Shown here piece after piece: positions 24,161 to 36,760 of a stretch of 64,000 nt of DNA. The notes under the pieces are model-generated. The model did no database searches, was not told the DNA's origin, and worked only from the letters and a program-made list of their open reading frames with translations. The position numbers and the translations under genes are program-made. How positions within the stretch are numbered: the first letter of the stretch is position 1; the number at the start of each line of letters is the position of its first letter. Source of the stretch: Hofstenia miamia (taxonomy: Eukaryota; Xenacoelomorpha; Acoela); the NCBI GenBank assembly GCA_004352715.1, contig SCFE01000008.1, positions 1,889,700 to 1,953,699 of the forward strand. The letters run 5' to 3'.

Positions 24161-25227
24161 AAATTCAAAATATTGCTATCTCTGATCAATATGCAAAAAA
24201 AAACTGGCTCTTAAAAGGCCATGTTGAAAAAATGGAATTGCTGCATAAGATACAAAAGCCAATGCAGTTAATAGAAAAAGCCATCAGCCAGATAATAGTG
24301 AACAGAAGTCCCATGGGTAAAATATTAATAGTGGAAATAGCAAACAAGACTGGAATATGTCTGAGCAAATTGTCAATATTTGAAGAGCCAATGAAAAAAT
24401 GCATGTGGGGTGCAACATCTAAAACATGGTAAAGACAACTTGAGAAGCAACCATGGCTAACAACTAAGAAAATAATAAAGAGAAAACTGGCAAACATGGA
24501 AGATAAAAGAAAATCAATAACAGATAAAAATGTGCAGCATATTCTTGAAGAAACCATGGAAAGATATGAAAGAGATAGTCTGTGATGCACATTTACTAAA
24601 ATCATAAGAGGGTGTAAATGATGAAAAAGGGCGGGATAACAGAGCCCATAAAAGTTTGCAAAATGGTGACAAAATCCCAAAGAGAAATCTTCAAAGAAGA
24701 AGAATTGCTAATGTCAGCACAACTACTATTATCCCTTAAAATGCAGGGGAAAATAAGCATTGAAAAGTGGGGAGGAGTAAATTTGGCTAGAAAGATAGAA
24801 TGGATCAATACAGAAGATGAAGGATTTTTAGTAGAGATTAAAGAAATGAAAGAAAGTAAGGAAATCAAAGAAATTATCAAAAAGTCAAAGAGGAGCAAAT
24901 GGCAGTGACTATGAAGCTCATGTTCACAGAGGCATTCACTAAAACAGAGTTGGGAAAACTCTTAAAACCATACAATCAGTTAGCTGTCAATGTTGAGTGC
25001 ATTACTTCAAAATTAGAAATGAAAGAAAATATACAATTGAAAATGAGAGTAAGAAAGGACTAACTCAAGTATTCTGGAACACAATCACAGATGGAAAAAT
25101 GAATTATCCCGCAATGATAGGGCCAGCTACAACTTCAACAATGACAAGGTCATACAGAGAGGTAGAAAGACAAATAAAGGTAAAGATCTTGATATGCAAT
25201 CACCAGAAACAGTTTCCATACCAATGA
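24127..25227 (+). pseudogene. Further broken ORFs of the same element
   Basis: Three plus-strand ORFs (24127-24432, 24618-24908, 24997-25227; 76-101 residues) follow in different frames with the same purine-rich bias. They are probably pieces of one longer reading frame broken by stops and indels. No conserved motif was recognised. The bias ends at about 25280. Confidence 0.4.
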
Positions 25228-25289
25228 TATTGCTGAGATGGATGTTGCCAAAAGATGTTAGAGTTGCAAAGGCGTTTATGCATGAGTAT

Positions 25290-26440
25290 AAATCAGTAGT
25301 ATGACTTGGGTTCTACCCCGTGCCACAAATGACCTTTTGACCTTGGCAGGGATGTCTGGCGTGGTTATGATGTAATTGTGTATTTTGACCATCTGTCTAT
25401 CTCTGACGTCATTGGAACATATTCTCTTTTGCTATAATATTTGTTGCCAAACACATTTGTTTGTTGTATAAAATGTAAGCAATTTACCAATACACATTGA
25501 GATAAAGCAATTTTCAAAATTCAATGAAATTAGAAATCTTTAACATGTAACCAATTTTTTTACTTGTTTATTCACATAGACTAACTTAGCTTACATGTTT
25601 TAATTGCTTTTTGTTAATGTACATGACTTGCTTATTTATATGACCTTACTTAGTTTAAATTGTTTAGTTTACTTACTTGTTTTTTTATTAACATACATGA
25701 CATTGGAAATACCAGATTAATTTAGTTTGTATGTTTATTTTACATATTTGTTTTATTTGGTAAAATTTAATAACAAATGTTTAAATCAGAGAGATAATAA
25801 TACTTGTTAGAAGTGTAATGGCTTATTTCAGTAAAAAAGCAAAATAATTTTTCAGAAAAAGCCAAACACTAGTGTATGCAATTTCTAATATTTAGTAAAT
25901 GTACATGGTAAAACCCACATACATGTTTAAGACAAGACAAAAATGTAATTTATTCTACACTTTGCTTATAATGATGATATATATCTTACTATTGAATTTG
26001 TCTATTGTCTTAGTTTATCATCATTGCTGTTGAGAGAATTCTGTAGGAAACAAATGCAATGCATATTTGCACATCATGAATTTCACACTGTCATATCTAA
26101 ATTAATGGTTAATAAACAAGTTGTTATTAAAAACGAGATGACATTCACAATCAAAAACACATGATAATTAAAAGCCTAAATAAATTGAATAAAAAATGTG
26201 TATTAACAAACAAACAACATTTCTATTTATGATAAAGTATATAATTAATGTAACATTGGACTGCAAATTCGCAGCAATTTATTAAAATAAAATTGATTAC
26301 ATTTTAAAAGAAATATCTGTAAAACTAATTAGAGTTAATATTGTAAAAAAGTGTTAAGAATCAAAACAATATCAGAGATTGCATTATAAAAATAGCTTAC
26401 CAAAAAGTTTTAAATCTTTAAGAGTAGTTGTATTTGTTTT
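25290..26440. other. AT-rich stretch, possible 3' end of the gypsy element
   Basis: 25290-25500 is less AT-rich and contains TATAAAATG, which may be a piece of a 3' LTR, but no partner LTR is present. The remainder shows nothing recognisable. Confidence 0.4.
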
Positions 26441-26479
26441 AGCAATGTGAATTTCAATTATGCCAGCTGTGTATATTCA

Positions 26480-26685
26480 TACATGGTGAAAGTTGCATGC
26501 TTTCATAGACAATGTCAACATAAATTTTATCTATGGCCATTGTTCAACTGCCAGAATGTAAACAGAGTACAACCATGTAAAATTCCATTATACTGCTCTA
26601 TGCATAAAGTTGCATCTCTCTACAGACAATGTCAATATTACATGGTTTTATCTATTGTTCAACTGTCAAAATGTATCAAATCATG
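26480..26685 (+). repeat. Two-unit tandem repeat, about 120-bp period
   Basis: AAAGTTGCAT at 26487 and 26607 each precede ACAGACAATGTCAA-like and TGTTCAACTG-like blocks. The 79-residue ORF over this region is produced by the repeat. Confidence 0.6.
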
Positions 26686-26886
26686 AAGATTTATATCTGC
26701 CAAACATGAAATCCCTTTACAATTAAATACCATTTTCAAATCATATAAACTAGAATTTTTCACAATTTGGATTATTACTATCATAAATTGGTTATTAATA
26801 CAAAACATTTTAAAATATCTTATTTTATTTTACATTTTAAAAAATTGTTTATACTTAAATTTCATCCTTGTCTTTGTTATTAAGAG

Positions 26887-27465
26887 TTAAAGAAATACTG
26901 CTAGTATCATTGAAATGAATGAACTCACCATTTGATGTATGAAAGCTAATTGTAATTCTATAGATGAATGATTTTGAAGTTGGTTTATAAATATATGAGT
27001 CTTTTCATAATTGATGAATGGCTGATCATTTACACTATATACTGTGAATAAGGGTATTTGATCCAAGTACAGGATGCTACCTCTCTGATAATGTTGACAA
27101 GTAACTATATCAGCATAAATTAAAATATTATGCAGTCCATTTAAAATATCAAAACTATATTTAGCAGTGTTCAAAACATTAACTATTTGATAGTGACGAT
27201 CAAACCCCAAAATTTCACCTACCTGATTTAATTCAAATTCATAAGGCATTTCATTTTTTATGACTACTCTTCCACTGGTGACTTCAAAATCCAATTTCAG
27301 CACTGTTGTAATCATTGGCAAATTTTGTGAAAAAGTACTAAATAGTTTTTCAAAACTTTTTTTGTAATTTGTTTCAGATTTACAAACCGTCAATTCAATT
27401 TCCATTAAGACTTGGTTAAAAAAGTTAAACACATCTTCTATCTTTTTCATATGAACGCCCTTCAA
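26887..27465 (-). pseudogene. Possible Maverick/Polinton-type minor capsid protein relic
   Basis: A 192-residue minus ORF that is not purine-biased like its left neighbour. Its middle has a beta-rich pattern with VGEILGFD (about residues 86-93) and ILIYADIV (about 113-120) followed by a QIPL block. An L-G-F motif followed by a strand with Y-x-D-I-V is characteristic, as I recall the family, of penton-like (minor capsid) proteins of Maverick/Polinton elements and related viruses in invertebrate genomes. The C-terminus becomes hydrophobic and ends at a stop, so it is probably truncated or frameshifted. No protein-primed polymerase, integrase, ATPase or protease of such an element was found nearby. 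The assignment is by motif memory and remains tentative. Confidence 0.4.
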
Positions 27466-29290
27466 ATAAATACCACGTTTGTTATATTGAATACTGTGCT
27501 GAAATTCATCAATCTAATTGAAAACCTACCACCTTATAATATGACTAAAATACTGGGTTTTATTCAGTAAATATTTTTCAATACGTATTTCTCATTGGAT
27601 TCAAGTATAAAATATTTGCAATAGGAATTTTTATATGAAACATTTCAAGATTGTTGATAACATGTTTTGTTATGAGTGTTGTAAATTGGTTTCTAGTGTT
27701 TATTAATACACATATACAAAATGCTTAAAAATATAAATTTTATATTATAAGAAATTGCCAACATTTTAAATTTTATTGGTGTCTTTTATATTAAGAATTA
27801 AATAAATATTTGGTATATGACTTTTCCATGTTTGTAGACTCAAATTTTTTCCGACGTTTTTTCACTATTGTGACTTACATTTCTTTCTGTTTTACCTAAC
27901 TATTAATTTTACATGCAATTGAAATTCAAATTTAGCATGAGGGAAGGATGATTGAAATAAAGTAATTGCTAGTTTACTAAATTGAATAATACTATTTATT
28001 ATACAATGAGAATATAGAAATGATTTGTATGTGTTTCATTAATGGTAGACTTCTAGAGATACATTTCATCAACTAAGTTAAATAAGTGTAATATTAGATA
28101 ATGAATGCATGTTATGTATAATAATATAATTAGAGATAATATAACCAATACATTTATTCACAGGTTAATATAAAATACTCTAATGATTTGTTTTGCCTTT
28201 TCGAAAAAAAATTAGTTGCCTTCAGGATATATAATTTAAATATAAATTTTAAGACATTCTACAAATCAATGATTGTTAAAGTACTTGCAGTTGTTTAATA
28301 GTTTATGAATTTTAAAATAAAAATTTATTGAGAAACCATTTACATTCACATTTTTCTTCAGTCAATGAGTTAATTTTGATAATCGCAAATGAATACATAA
28401 CACCATTTCAAAAACGAATCAATTAGATGTCATGAAACTCGCAAAAAAGTTTTAATTACAAAAAGACTAACACATTTCATAAAAAAATACATTTACACAA
28501 AAATGATTAAATTTATTGATTTTACAAAACACTTAATTGTACACATTTGCAAAATAGCATTATGATTATGGTTATTAAATTAATTCTACAAAATATATAT
28601 CTTTCAGTAAAAAGAAGCAAAATTTTTAAACTGAAGATGAATATCAAAGCTATATAAAATAAATTTAAGTATATGTATAGTACTTAAAGCTTTAATTAAT
28701 ATATACTTGTAATTGTTTATAAGATTATAAGGAACATAACAGCAATCATTAAATGATTTAAACTATATTTTGTACATTAAGTATTAAAACAACTTAGGAA
28801 CATTTTCTAAATGTAGAAATAAATAGCATAAATTACAATTATCAGAAACTGATAAAATGAAATAAATACTTTTTCAAGACAGCTTACTGTACCATCATCC
28901 AAGATAAATAAAAAATAAGCTGCAAACGTCGAGCAGAATGGAAATAAGATTGAAGAAGTGATGATTAGAAATATTGTATTTAGATCAATCAGATTAATTT
29001 AGATTTATTTGTATTATGCAACCAAAAAATAACATGTGTCAAAAAAGAGAGAATAGTATTGGTCGATAAAAATACTTTTGACAAAACGAGGGGGCGAAGT
29101 CGCTTCCATTATTTTTAGCCGCCATCTTGGCAAACAAAGAGTTTAAATTTGAATTGACAGGTACTTTTCTGGATTTACTATAAATAGGAACAAAATATTG
29201 TAAGTAGTTGATAAAGAATTTTATTCGGAATTCTTATTTTGTTCTACTATAACGGTTTGAATATTTAATACAATGTCAAGCTAATTGAGT
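27466..29290. other. AT-rich stretch without a recognised gene
   Basis: Very AT-rich with no substantial ORF. At 29121-29135 a GCCGCCATCTTGGCA sequence stands out. Confidence 0.5.
29121..29135 (-). promoter_or_regulatory. YY1-like site
   Basis: GCCGCCATCTTGGCA contains the classical AAGATGGCGGC element on the minus strand, a sequence common near transcription start sites in animals. It sits at the edge of a dispersed repeat, so it may be that element's promoter. Motif match only. Confidence 0.25.
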
Positions 29291-29299
29291 GGTGTTTAG

Positions 29300-29860
29300 T
29301 AGTGGTCTGGATCCATCACAGAGAACGATTCAAGGGTCCCTGTGCCAGACTGTGAAAGTGCACTTATGTTAGGTGTAGGGGTTTTCTCTCTATTAGTCGA
29401 CTAGCAATCACTTACTACATGTACTAAGATAATTAACTGTCAACAAATGGTTGGATATCCAAAACCTAGGGGATATATTAATATTATTTTAGATCCAAAT
29501 TATTGGCCCATAAATGACCGATAAAGTGACCATACATGTATTAAATTATAAATGTAAGGTAGGAAGCTGCTCGAACTAATATATTTAAAAATGCCATTAT
29601 ATTTTGGCAATGGCTGCATGTAGTATCAAATGAGCAGCTAGTAACGAGTCAGGTTGCAAAAAGAAAGAACACTTTACAAAATAGAGTTTAAGTCGAATTG
29701 TGTCATGTCTTAATTATGAATTGAGCTAGAATAGGGTACCCATAAGCTGTATTGATGAGCTGAGGTGTGGGACTCAAAAAAATGGAGCATCAAAGGAGTG
29801 GTGAAACTGGATGTGGAGATCAGCTTTGGGCAGATGCCCACTATTGATCATTGAATAAAG
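29300..29860 (-). repeat. Inverted diverged copy of the 6780-7250 repeat
   Basis: Blocks such as AGCTTTGGGCAGATGCCCA (29822-29840), GTAGGAAGCTGC and ATTTTAGATCCAAATTATTGG match the complement of 6780-7250. The element is therefore dispersed and not confined to the 4.7-12 kb duplication. It contains GGGCAGATGCCCA, itself nearly palindromic. Confidence 0.65.
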
Positions 29861-30234
29861 TACCGCATGGCTTCATCACCTAAATAGTGAATGGTTAATA
29901 CTAGTTTACCTTACGTTAACAGAAATAACAGCTGAGCAGTACGAAATAGGTAAATCCCTACCCGCAGAAATACGACTATTGTTATGCAGTAACAGGAGAT
30001 AAACAGTAATAATGCCTGGTAGAGGATGTTACATTACTCATTGTATTCAAATATAAAATATATATCTCGCAATATGCAATTAGGAAAACCACATTTTAAC
30101 TCAATTTCCCACTAAACATTTTAAAATCATATAGAGATTAAGAATGCTTAATAATAAATCCGATTTTGTTAGAGTTTCTAAGGCATAGCATTGGCAATAT
30201 ATAATGGATTTCCAAGTATTTTTCTACTATTTGA

Positions 30235-30365
30235 GAGTTTAAAATTTTCATTTTCTTTTTGGTGATTTTTTTGTCTTTTCGAATAAAATTACTTGCCTTT
30301 GGGAATATTTAATTTTCGTTTTGATGATTTTTTGTCTTTTTGAACAAAATTACTTGCCTTTGGGC
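30235..30365 (+). repeat. Two-unit tandem repeat, 61-bp period
   Basis: Two copies of a TTGTCTTTT(C/T)GAA(T/C)AAAATTACTTGCCTTTGGG block. A third diverged copy, CTTTTCGAAAAAAAATTAG, lies at about 28197-28230. Confidence 0.65.
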
Positions 30366-30464
30366 AGTACTTGCCCATTTTAAGGCATTTTTCAAATTAC
30401 ATTATGTAGTTGAATGATAAATTTTACTATTTGCTGAAAAGATTACACAATATATAGAATACAC

Positions 30465-31239
30465 ACTAATAAACATCGTTTGACAAAGTAATTTCTACTG
30501 CTAATTTATAGCCTCCTGTATATAAAGATAATTCTTCCAACATTTAAGTTTGTAATAAATGAAAGTTATGTATGAATGTACTGACAACTCTGCAGAGAAA
30601 CATTTCATATTTTTTTGCTGAAATTGCAAAAGAGAGTTTCAGCAAAAATTTTTTTTGTGACAGATTACAAAGTAATCTGTCACCAAAAAATGCGTTTGTA
30701 TACATGTATAAAAATTGATTAACGTGTGCTAATTGATGAGTCATTGTCCGCAATTAATTCATGAATAATGAAAAGGGGTGGCTAAAGATGTGAATATTCT
30801 TACATTACATAGCCAAACTATAAATAATTTTAAAGTGTACATTTGCAGTTTTAGACCATTGAAAGGACTAGTATATTGAAATAATCATATATTTTTTGTT
30901 AATGAACTTGTTATGTACACTGAATAATAGCACTAGTATTAAATTTCATAAATTCCTGTAATTACCCAGAAATTGTTTTATACTTAACAGAAATTATATT
31001 GTATGTATATATACAAAAGGTATATTTATCCATATATACATATAGCTTCCTTAAACATCTAATAAAAGTCTTAACATGAGCATCTTTACAAATTTAAACT
31101 GTTTCTCTGCAGAGTTTGTCAGTACATTCATACATAACTTTCATTTATTACAAACTTAAATGTTGGAAGAATTACCTTTATGTACAGGAGGATATAAATT
31201 AGCAGTAGAAGTCACCTTGTCAAACAATGATTATTAATG
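30465..31239. mobile_element. Non-autonomous element with about 138-bp inverted repeats
   Basis: The left arm 30465-30602 is the complement of the right arm 31101-31239 at about 90 percent; for example TTCCAACATTTAAGTTTGTA pairs with TACAAACTTAAATGTTGGAA. The spacer of about 500 bp includes a near-perfect hairpin (30650-30690). Structure like this is typical of foldback or MITE-type DNA elements. No transposase is encoded and I could not fix the target duplication, so the superfamily is open. Confidence 0.8.
30650..30690. repeat. Hairpin within the inverted-repeat element
   Basis: TGACAGATTAC (30658-30668), AAA, then GTAATCTGTCA (30672-30682) is a perfect 11-bp stem with a three-base loop. 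It extends to about 19 bp with one mismatch through flanking T and A runs. Confidence 0.85.
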
Positions 31240-33050
31240 AATATAATTTAAAACCCACAAATCCAAGTATATACAATAACCAAAGCAATAAAATAGAGTA
31301 AAATGTAAATAAATTTTCAAGGTCTATCCATAATATCCATTTTGATCAATCAAATACATTTATAAAAAGACCGATTTTTTGTAAGTTTATAGGGGTGTCC
31401 TAATGTGAATTGTACTATTTTAAAACAATATCTTAAAGTTTATTTATATTAAAAAGGTTACGTAGAATTTTTAAAAAATTACTATACCATCTTATAATAT
31501 TCATATATAAAGGGAAAAATTCCCTTTATGGAAGATTGACAGAGAATTTTGGGAAAATTGTTTTTGAATGTTATTTCTTGTATTACTGAAAATATCTCAA
31601 AGTAAAAATTTCTAATTTTTGAATTTTTAATTTTGAGAAAAACGTTTTTTTAGTTGAATTTTTGACACTTTCCATATTGGGACGCAACCAAAAAATTTAA
31701 ATATCCTTTTAAAACTGAGCATTTTGGGGTAAAAATCTTATTCATAGCTTCATTATTTCAAGTTATTAAAGAAAATATGTTTACTGAAAAATTTGCACAG
31801 CACTGGCCAGCCTAGCTCAGCCAATATTTATCTTAAAGCTAAACATGCTGAGAAACAAATTTTTTCAGCAAAATTTTTTCTAATTTAAAATTCAAATGGA
31901 GCTGTGATATCTTTAAAACCTTTGTTGCTATAGCCTGCTAAATTTAAGGGATAACATATAAAGACGAACCTGGGTTTTCAAAATAAATTTTTTTTTATAA
32001 AATTTATGGCTGTGTGAAATTTTTGTCTTGAAATTTCAAACAATTTTGATCAAAGTTCAAATCACTAGGGTGAAAATATCAAAAACAAATTATTATAAAT
32101 TTTTTTTTCAAATAAATTGTATACAAAATTTAAAAATTCAGGCTAATTAAAAAATATATATAAACTTCTAATGTTGGGAATTTAAATAAACTTTTAATTT
32201 TCAAATTCTATTGCCAATTTTTTGCGGGAGTTCTCTCCAAATATCATCAACAACAACAAATAATTTTTTTTGCCGATAGCTGCAATATTGACAGAGCAAT
32301 CGACAAAAATATGATTTTCAAGAAATTTAGAGGGAGTATAGAAAGCAACTAACATTGCTTAACAAGTCTAGCCTATATGAGTTATATCTATGAAATAGCT
32401 CGACACTGTGGTTTGGGACTTATCCTTTTTACTTATTGTGACTGAGTTTGAACTTGGACCTATACAGAAACGGGTTATTTTGTAACCAAAAGTAAAATAG
32501 AATAACATCCCTCGAGTTGAGAGCCTTATAAAATTCAGTTTTACCATTTGGTTGCCTAATGGATAGTAAGCAGCCATTCTGAATCCTAATGCATAGATTA
32601 GCCTGCAAATAGCGTATTTGCATTCTTTTTCAAATCTATAAATTAAAGTTGCCTTTGCAGTGTGAATGCAGCATTGAATGCTACTAGTAGAGGTACCACG
32701 AATCCTTGAGCAATTTCACTTTCTCATTTTCAGCTTGAAAACACTTTCACAAAAAAAACGAATTAATTTATCACACACTCTGTTAATCCGCAATAACATC
32801 TGCTAAATTCCTCTTTCTTACTCAAACAAAAAGAAAACTCTACTAACTTGAATTCTTACATTTTTTCACAGACCTTCAATTTGAAAATTTTCATGCAGTA
32901 GGTTTTTAAAAAATACTTTATATGTTACCAACAAACTACAGAACCAATAGTTCCTAAACAAATCTAGCTGAGTTCAAGCCAATTGTTAGAAAATCGTCTT
33001 GTTAGACTGTTGCTCTCTTGAAAACTTTCTGTTACTGAAAAAATTTAGTT
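31240..33050. other. AT-rich stretch without a recognised gene
   Basis: Small minus-strand ORFs at 32368-32623 overlap each other and show no motif. Nothing else recognised. Confidence 0.5.
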
Positions 33051-33059
33051 TTGCAATCA

Positions 33060-33716
33060 GGACCAAATGAATTCTTTCCCAAAAATTAAACTCGTATTGC
33101 CTAGCAAATTACGTTTTCTGGTGCTGCTGATTCTGGGAAATGTATTTTTGCAAAGATCTTTCCGCCTGGCATCCAATAGGAAGACAGTGTGGTAATTATT
33201 AGGGTCAGACCTGAAACCCTTTTTATGCAAGAATATAATTTCTGTATGACACAATTCCCATTTACATCTTTCTGTATTGAATATTTGTGCAAAGTCTTCT
33301 GTAAGGCGTTTGATAAGTGCACAGCACCCATATCTGAAAGCTTCTCCCTGAAAGCCATTATGACCTGGACCTTTGTGCAGTTTTAACAAATATATAGCCA
33401 TTTGAAGCTCTGTTAAACTTGGTTGGCAGTTCAACCCTAAGACTTCAGGTGCGGATAGATCCAGCTTATCAATGAATGCCTTTATGCCTACCTCTTTAGC
33501 AGACTCTTTAAACACTTTCAAGAAAAGTTTAAGGAACTCTATTGGCTTAGGTCTGGCTTTATTGTCAAGCAGCCTATCATGTTTCAATTTGATAATATCT
33601 TGGATACACTTCTTGATGCCACCCAAGTCATCGCTATCTCTGGCTTCATCAAGGATGTCTAATGCTTCCGCAAGGATAGCCCGTTTATGCCTATGCAGAT
33701 ATTTTCTCACTGTCAA
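33060..33716 (-). pseudogene. LINE reverse transcriptase N-terminal fragment, frameshifted
   Basis: The 219-residue minus ORF has the fingers region of a non-LTR reverse transcriptase: a charged lead-in, then ELQMAIYLLKLHKGPGHNGF (K-x-P-G-x-D/N-G), WELCHTEIIFLHKKGFRSDP and NNYHTVFLLD (the YRPIxLL block). At about 33180 the conserved reading moves to another minus frame (GGKIFAKI and ENVI blocks, 33060-33180), so the ORF's own C-terminus is not the true one. The palm with the YxDD box is absent; sequence below 33060 shows no match. It is a 3'-truncated or decayed fragment, distinct from the LINE relics at 2.3-3.3 and 57.5 kb. Confidence 0.8.
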
Positions 33717-33719
33717 TGT

Positions 33720-36690
33720 TTATCATCTGTCAAGAAATTGGTGATAAAATGTCAATAGTGTCAACACTCTGTCTGCTTGCATAGGAAAAGTCGATGGTGT
33801 CAACAATGTATCTGCTTTTATCAGCTGATTAAAGTCAATAGTCTTACCACTTTATCAGATTTTTTGGCAAAACAGCTAAATTAATGTCATCTGAAAAACG
33901 TAGATAATGGAGACAGTACTAAAACTCATGTTGAATATCTATTTGAAAACAATTGATTAGTTGAAGTAGTAAACAGGCTTGTGAAATGCTAATTATTATT
34001 AATATTCCAACTTTAAAGTATGCAAACATTGCTTACATTCCAAAACATACAAGCAGATGTTGCAATTTCTCTGTCTAGTAAAATATTATTGGAAGTTGTT
34101 CCCACTATAAATTTTCTATCAGATGAAAATTCATCATCTGATAAAGAATCATTAGTGGAAATCAGACGATAAAAAAATCGCCAGTGTGAACAAGCATAAT
34201 TGCCTTATACAGCACTATAATGTAAAACGTAATGGAAAAAATCGCATTTGTAACTATCCCCTAATTTCAAAACTAACGAGTTTACTATACTCTGATAAAC
34301 ACGAATCAAAATCACTTAATGTTGAAGAGGAAAGGAAGTTCTAAATATTGAACAACCACAAATGTGTGGCTGCTTACATTCTCTTTGAAGTTATTGAAAA
34401 TCTCTAGTTAAAATATAGTTTGAATTTCTTATTCTCACCTCAATAGTGTTAGCATCGTAATATACTAATATTCTTATGAACTCTTGTGATTTATAAGAAA
34501 TTTTCAGAAATATTTCAATGCTAAGAAATAAAAAATTGTATTTTATCATACCTATTAAACTTATTAAAAGAATTATTATAATTTTACTTTTAATAAATAG
34601 TTAAGTTACAAGTGTAAAATATTATTAGTTATTAATTAAATCAAAAAAATTCAATATTAAATGCACATTCAAAACATGGTAGCAGCTAATGCAAAAAAGT
34701 GTATAGAATCACAAAAAAATTGGTTCCGTTATTGTAGGTGTATAGAAGTGCGATGAATAACAATTTTTCAATTTCATGAGGAAAATGTTATCTTTTCTAT
34801 GAATTTTAACAAAATTCACCCAACATGTCAAATATACATTTTAAATACAAAATGTCAGTACCCTCCTCATGCAAGGAAAATCTGTATCAAATTCATTGAT
34901 TAACCTCCAAAGAATTTTTGTAAGTTTCAACAGAAAATTTCTGAATGATGTTAGTGTAATAAAGAGTCACGATGTAAACTATTGCGTCATGCATGGCGGA
35001 GGTATTTGCAGTCTCTGATTGCTCTTGTTTTATCTAAGAATGTAAACAATGCATCAATTTGACCAACTTCATTATTGTTAGAAAAACAGTAAACAATTTA
35101 GTAAGATTTAAACTCTCTAGTCCGCATTTGAGGATAGTAGAGTTATATTTTGATATTAAACATTGCATATTTCCATGTCTTCAAATGTGCACGGAATTAA
35201 AAAAACCATTTAGCTATTTTCTAAGAATAGAGATGTTTACACAAATTCAGACTAATTAGATACTATTATCAGCGTTGTTGTTTACTTTTCTCTCACATTT
35301 TAAGTCTCACACGTGCTCTCATTATTACAACTAGTTGCTATATTTCAAAGAGAAGCCAGGGTGATACTTTGCACTTCCATGCAGGTAAATTTCGAAACAT
35401 AGATTACCTTTGAAAAGAACAAATGCTTTTTATAGTCAATCTGGTTTCATATTTTAGACTCAAAACAGGCCTCTACATATAGTTTCAATTGCAATACATA
35501 TTCCAAGTAAAAATACATCACCGAGAGTGTTTTGCTAAGCTTATGAAATAGAATGCAAGCATAATTTTAAGTGGCCGCTATTGGTTCACAAGTAAAATTT
35601 TTTGGTTGAGACTTTGAGTATGATAATGGCTGTAATCAATATAGAGCTCACAACCTAGTTAGCTGTGAAGGTGATCCTAAGGTATAAATCCTGCATTTAG
35701 ATTCTCAATCTGCTAGGAGACACTGTCTGCAATGCATGTTGCTAAGATAAGTTGTAGAATATAGTTATTGTCAAGTTTTTGCAATTTTTTCAGGCATTTT
35801 AGCAAGCCTTGCATTGTTGGATTAAAATATAAAAATGACATTCTAAATACCAAATTCTACTTATGAATAGATGCAAAAAAGTTTTTATTAACAATGCTTC
35901 AAAATTTGAAATTTACAGATAATTCTGATTTCCAATCAAATTTCAATTACATAAAGAAATTTCCAATGTGCAAAAGTCTACATTAAAATATTATGGTTTA
36001 AAATTTTAAGGAAGTAATTGCTTAGCTGTTTGAACTCCTGAGACCACGTATGACAATTTTTAAATTGAAAAAGATTGTTTTATGTCTGTCTGAATTTTAT
36101 GTTCTTTTATTACAGGCTTGTGAATTATTGGGAATCAAAATAATTGATATTTGATACGAATTTTTCGCAGAATGATTGTTATAAATTTCGATATTTTAAA
36201 TGAAAAATTAATTCTGTATTCTTTGTTTTCGGAATATTTCAGATCTGCAATATCAAATTTTATATCATCGCAAAGTTTATTTAATTGTGATTTATTTTAT
36301 AAAAATCATGTATGAGAATATATCTTTTCATGCTTTGTTGGAAATATTCACTTTATGTATTGAATTTAGATTATTACAATAATCTTGTGAATCTTATGGC
36401 AATAGCACCAAAGCATTTGAATGACTCATGATGTATTAAGAATTTGATTTATTTTATAAAATTTGTCTTGCTTTGGCTTGAAAACCGCTAATCTTTTAGG
36501 CATGATATGGGTCTGTGGACACGAGAATTTCCAGCAGTAAATACATTGATATATTTCAAAGCTTTTGTAAAAGCAATTTACATTTCTTGATATTATTAAA
36601 TTTATTTGATATGTAGCGAGATTTGTATAAGAAATTCGATTGGATTTAAGAATAAATTTTTATCAAACCTCATGACTTGGTGATTAAGCA
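33720..36690. other. AT-rich stretch without a recognised gene
   Basis: No convincing coding region, repeat boundary or RNA gene seen in about 3 kb. Confidence 0.5.
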
Positions 36691-36703
36691 TTTTACATAG
36701 AGA

Positions 36704-36760
36704 TGCGCCAGGTGCAGTACACCGCGGAATACCGTGGTACGGTGCGGTTAAGAACATGAT
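36704..36760 (+). repeat. hAT-like terminal sequence
   Basis: TAGAGATGCGCC is followed by subterminal blocks (CAGTACACC, GCGGAATACCGTGG). A similar terminus lies in inverse orientation at 42130-42172. They may be the two ends of one 5.4-kb element or two separate relics. Confidence 0.35.

Larger units (their letters stand above)
20655..25280 (+). mobile_element. Decayed Ty3/gypsy LTR retrotransposon, 5'-truncated
   Basis: A purine-rich plus-strand region carries in order the end of a reverse transcriptase, RNase H, integrase and further ORFs. The RT-RNaseH-integrase order is that of Ty3/gypsy elements. The left end begins at about the catalytic YxDD region, so gag, protease and most of RT are missing. 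No LTR pair was delimited. A TATAAAA-like motif near 25470 within 25290-25500 could belong to a 3' LTR. Premature stops and frame changes are present in every domain. Confidence 0.8.

Noticed and set aside
24186-24898. Minus-strand hydrophobic ORFs of 98-164 codons
   Set aside because: Complement of the A-rich plus-strand retroelement ORFs; the hydrophobicity is a composition effect.
28888-28919. Possible 32-nt minus-strand exon with LFILDDGT-like reading
   Set aside because: A good acceptor and donor are present and the peptide recalls an OB-fold strand, but a single tiny exon without neighbours in AT-rich DNA is not supportable.
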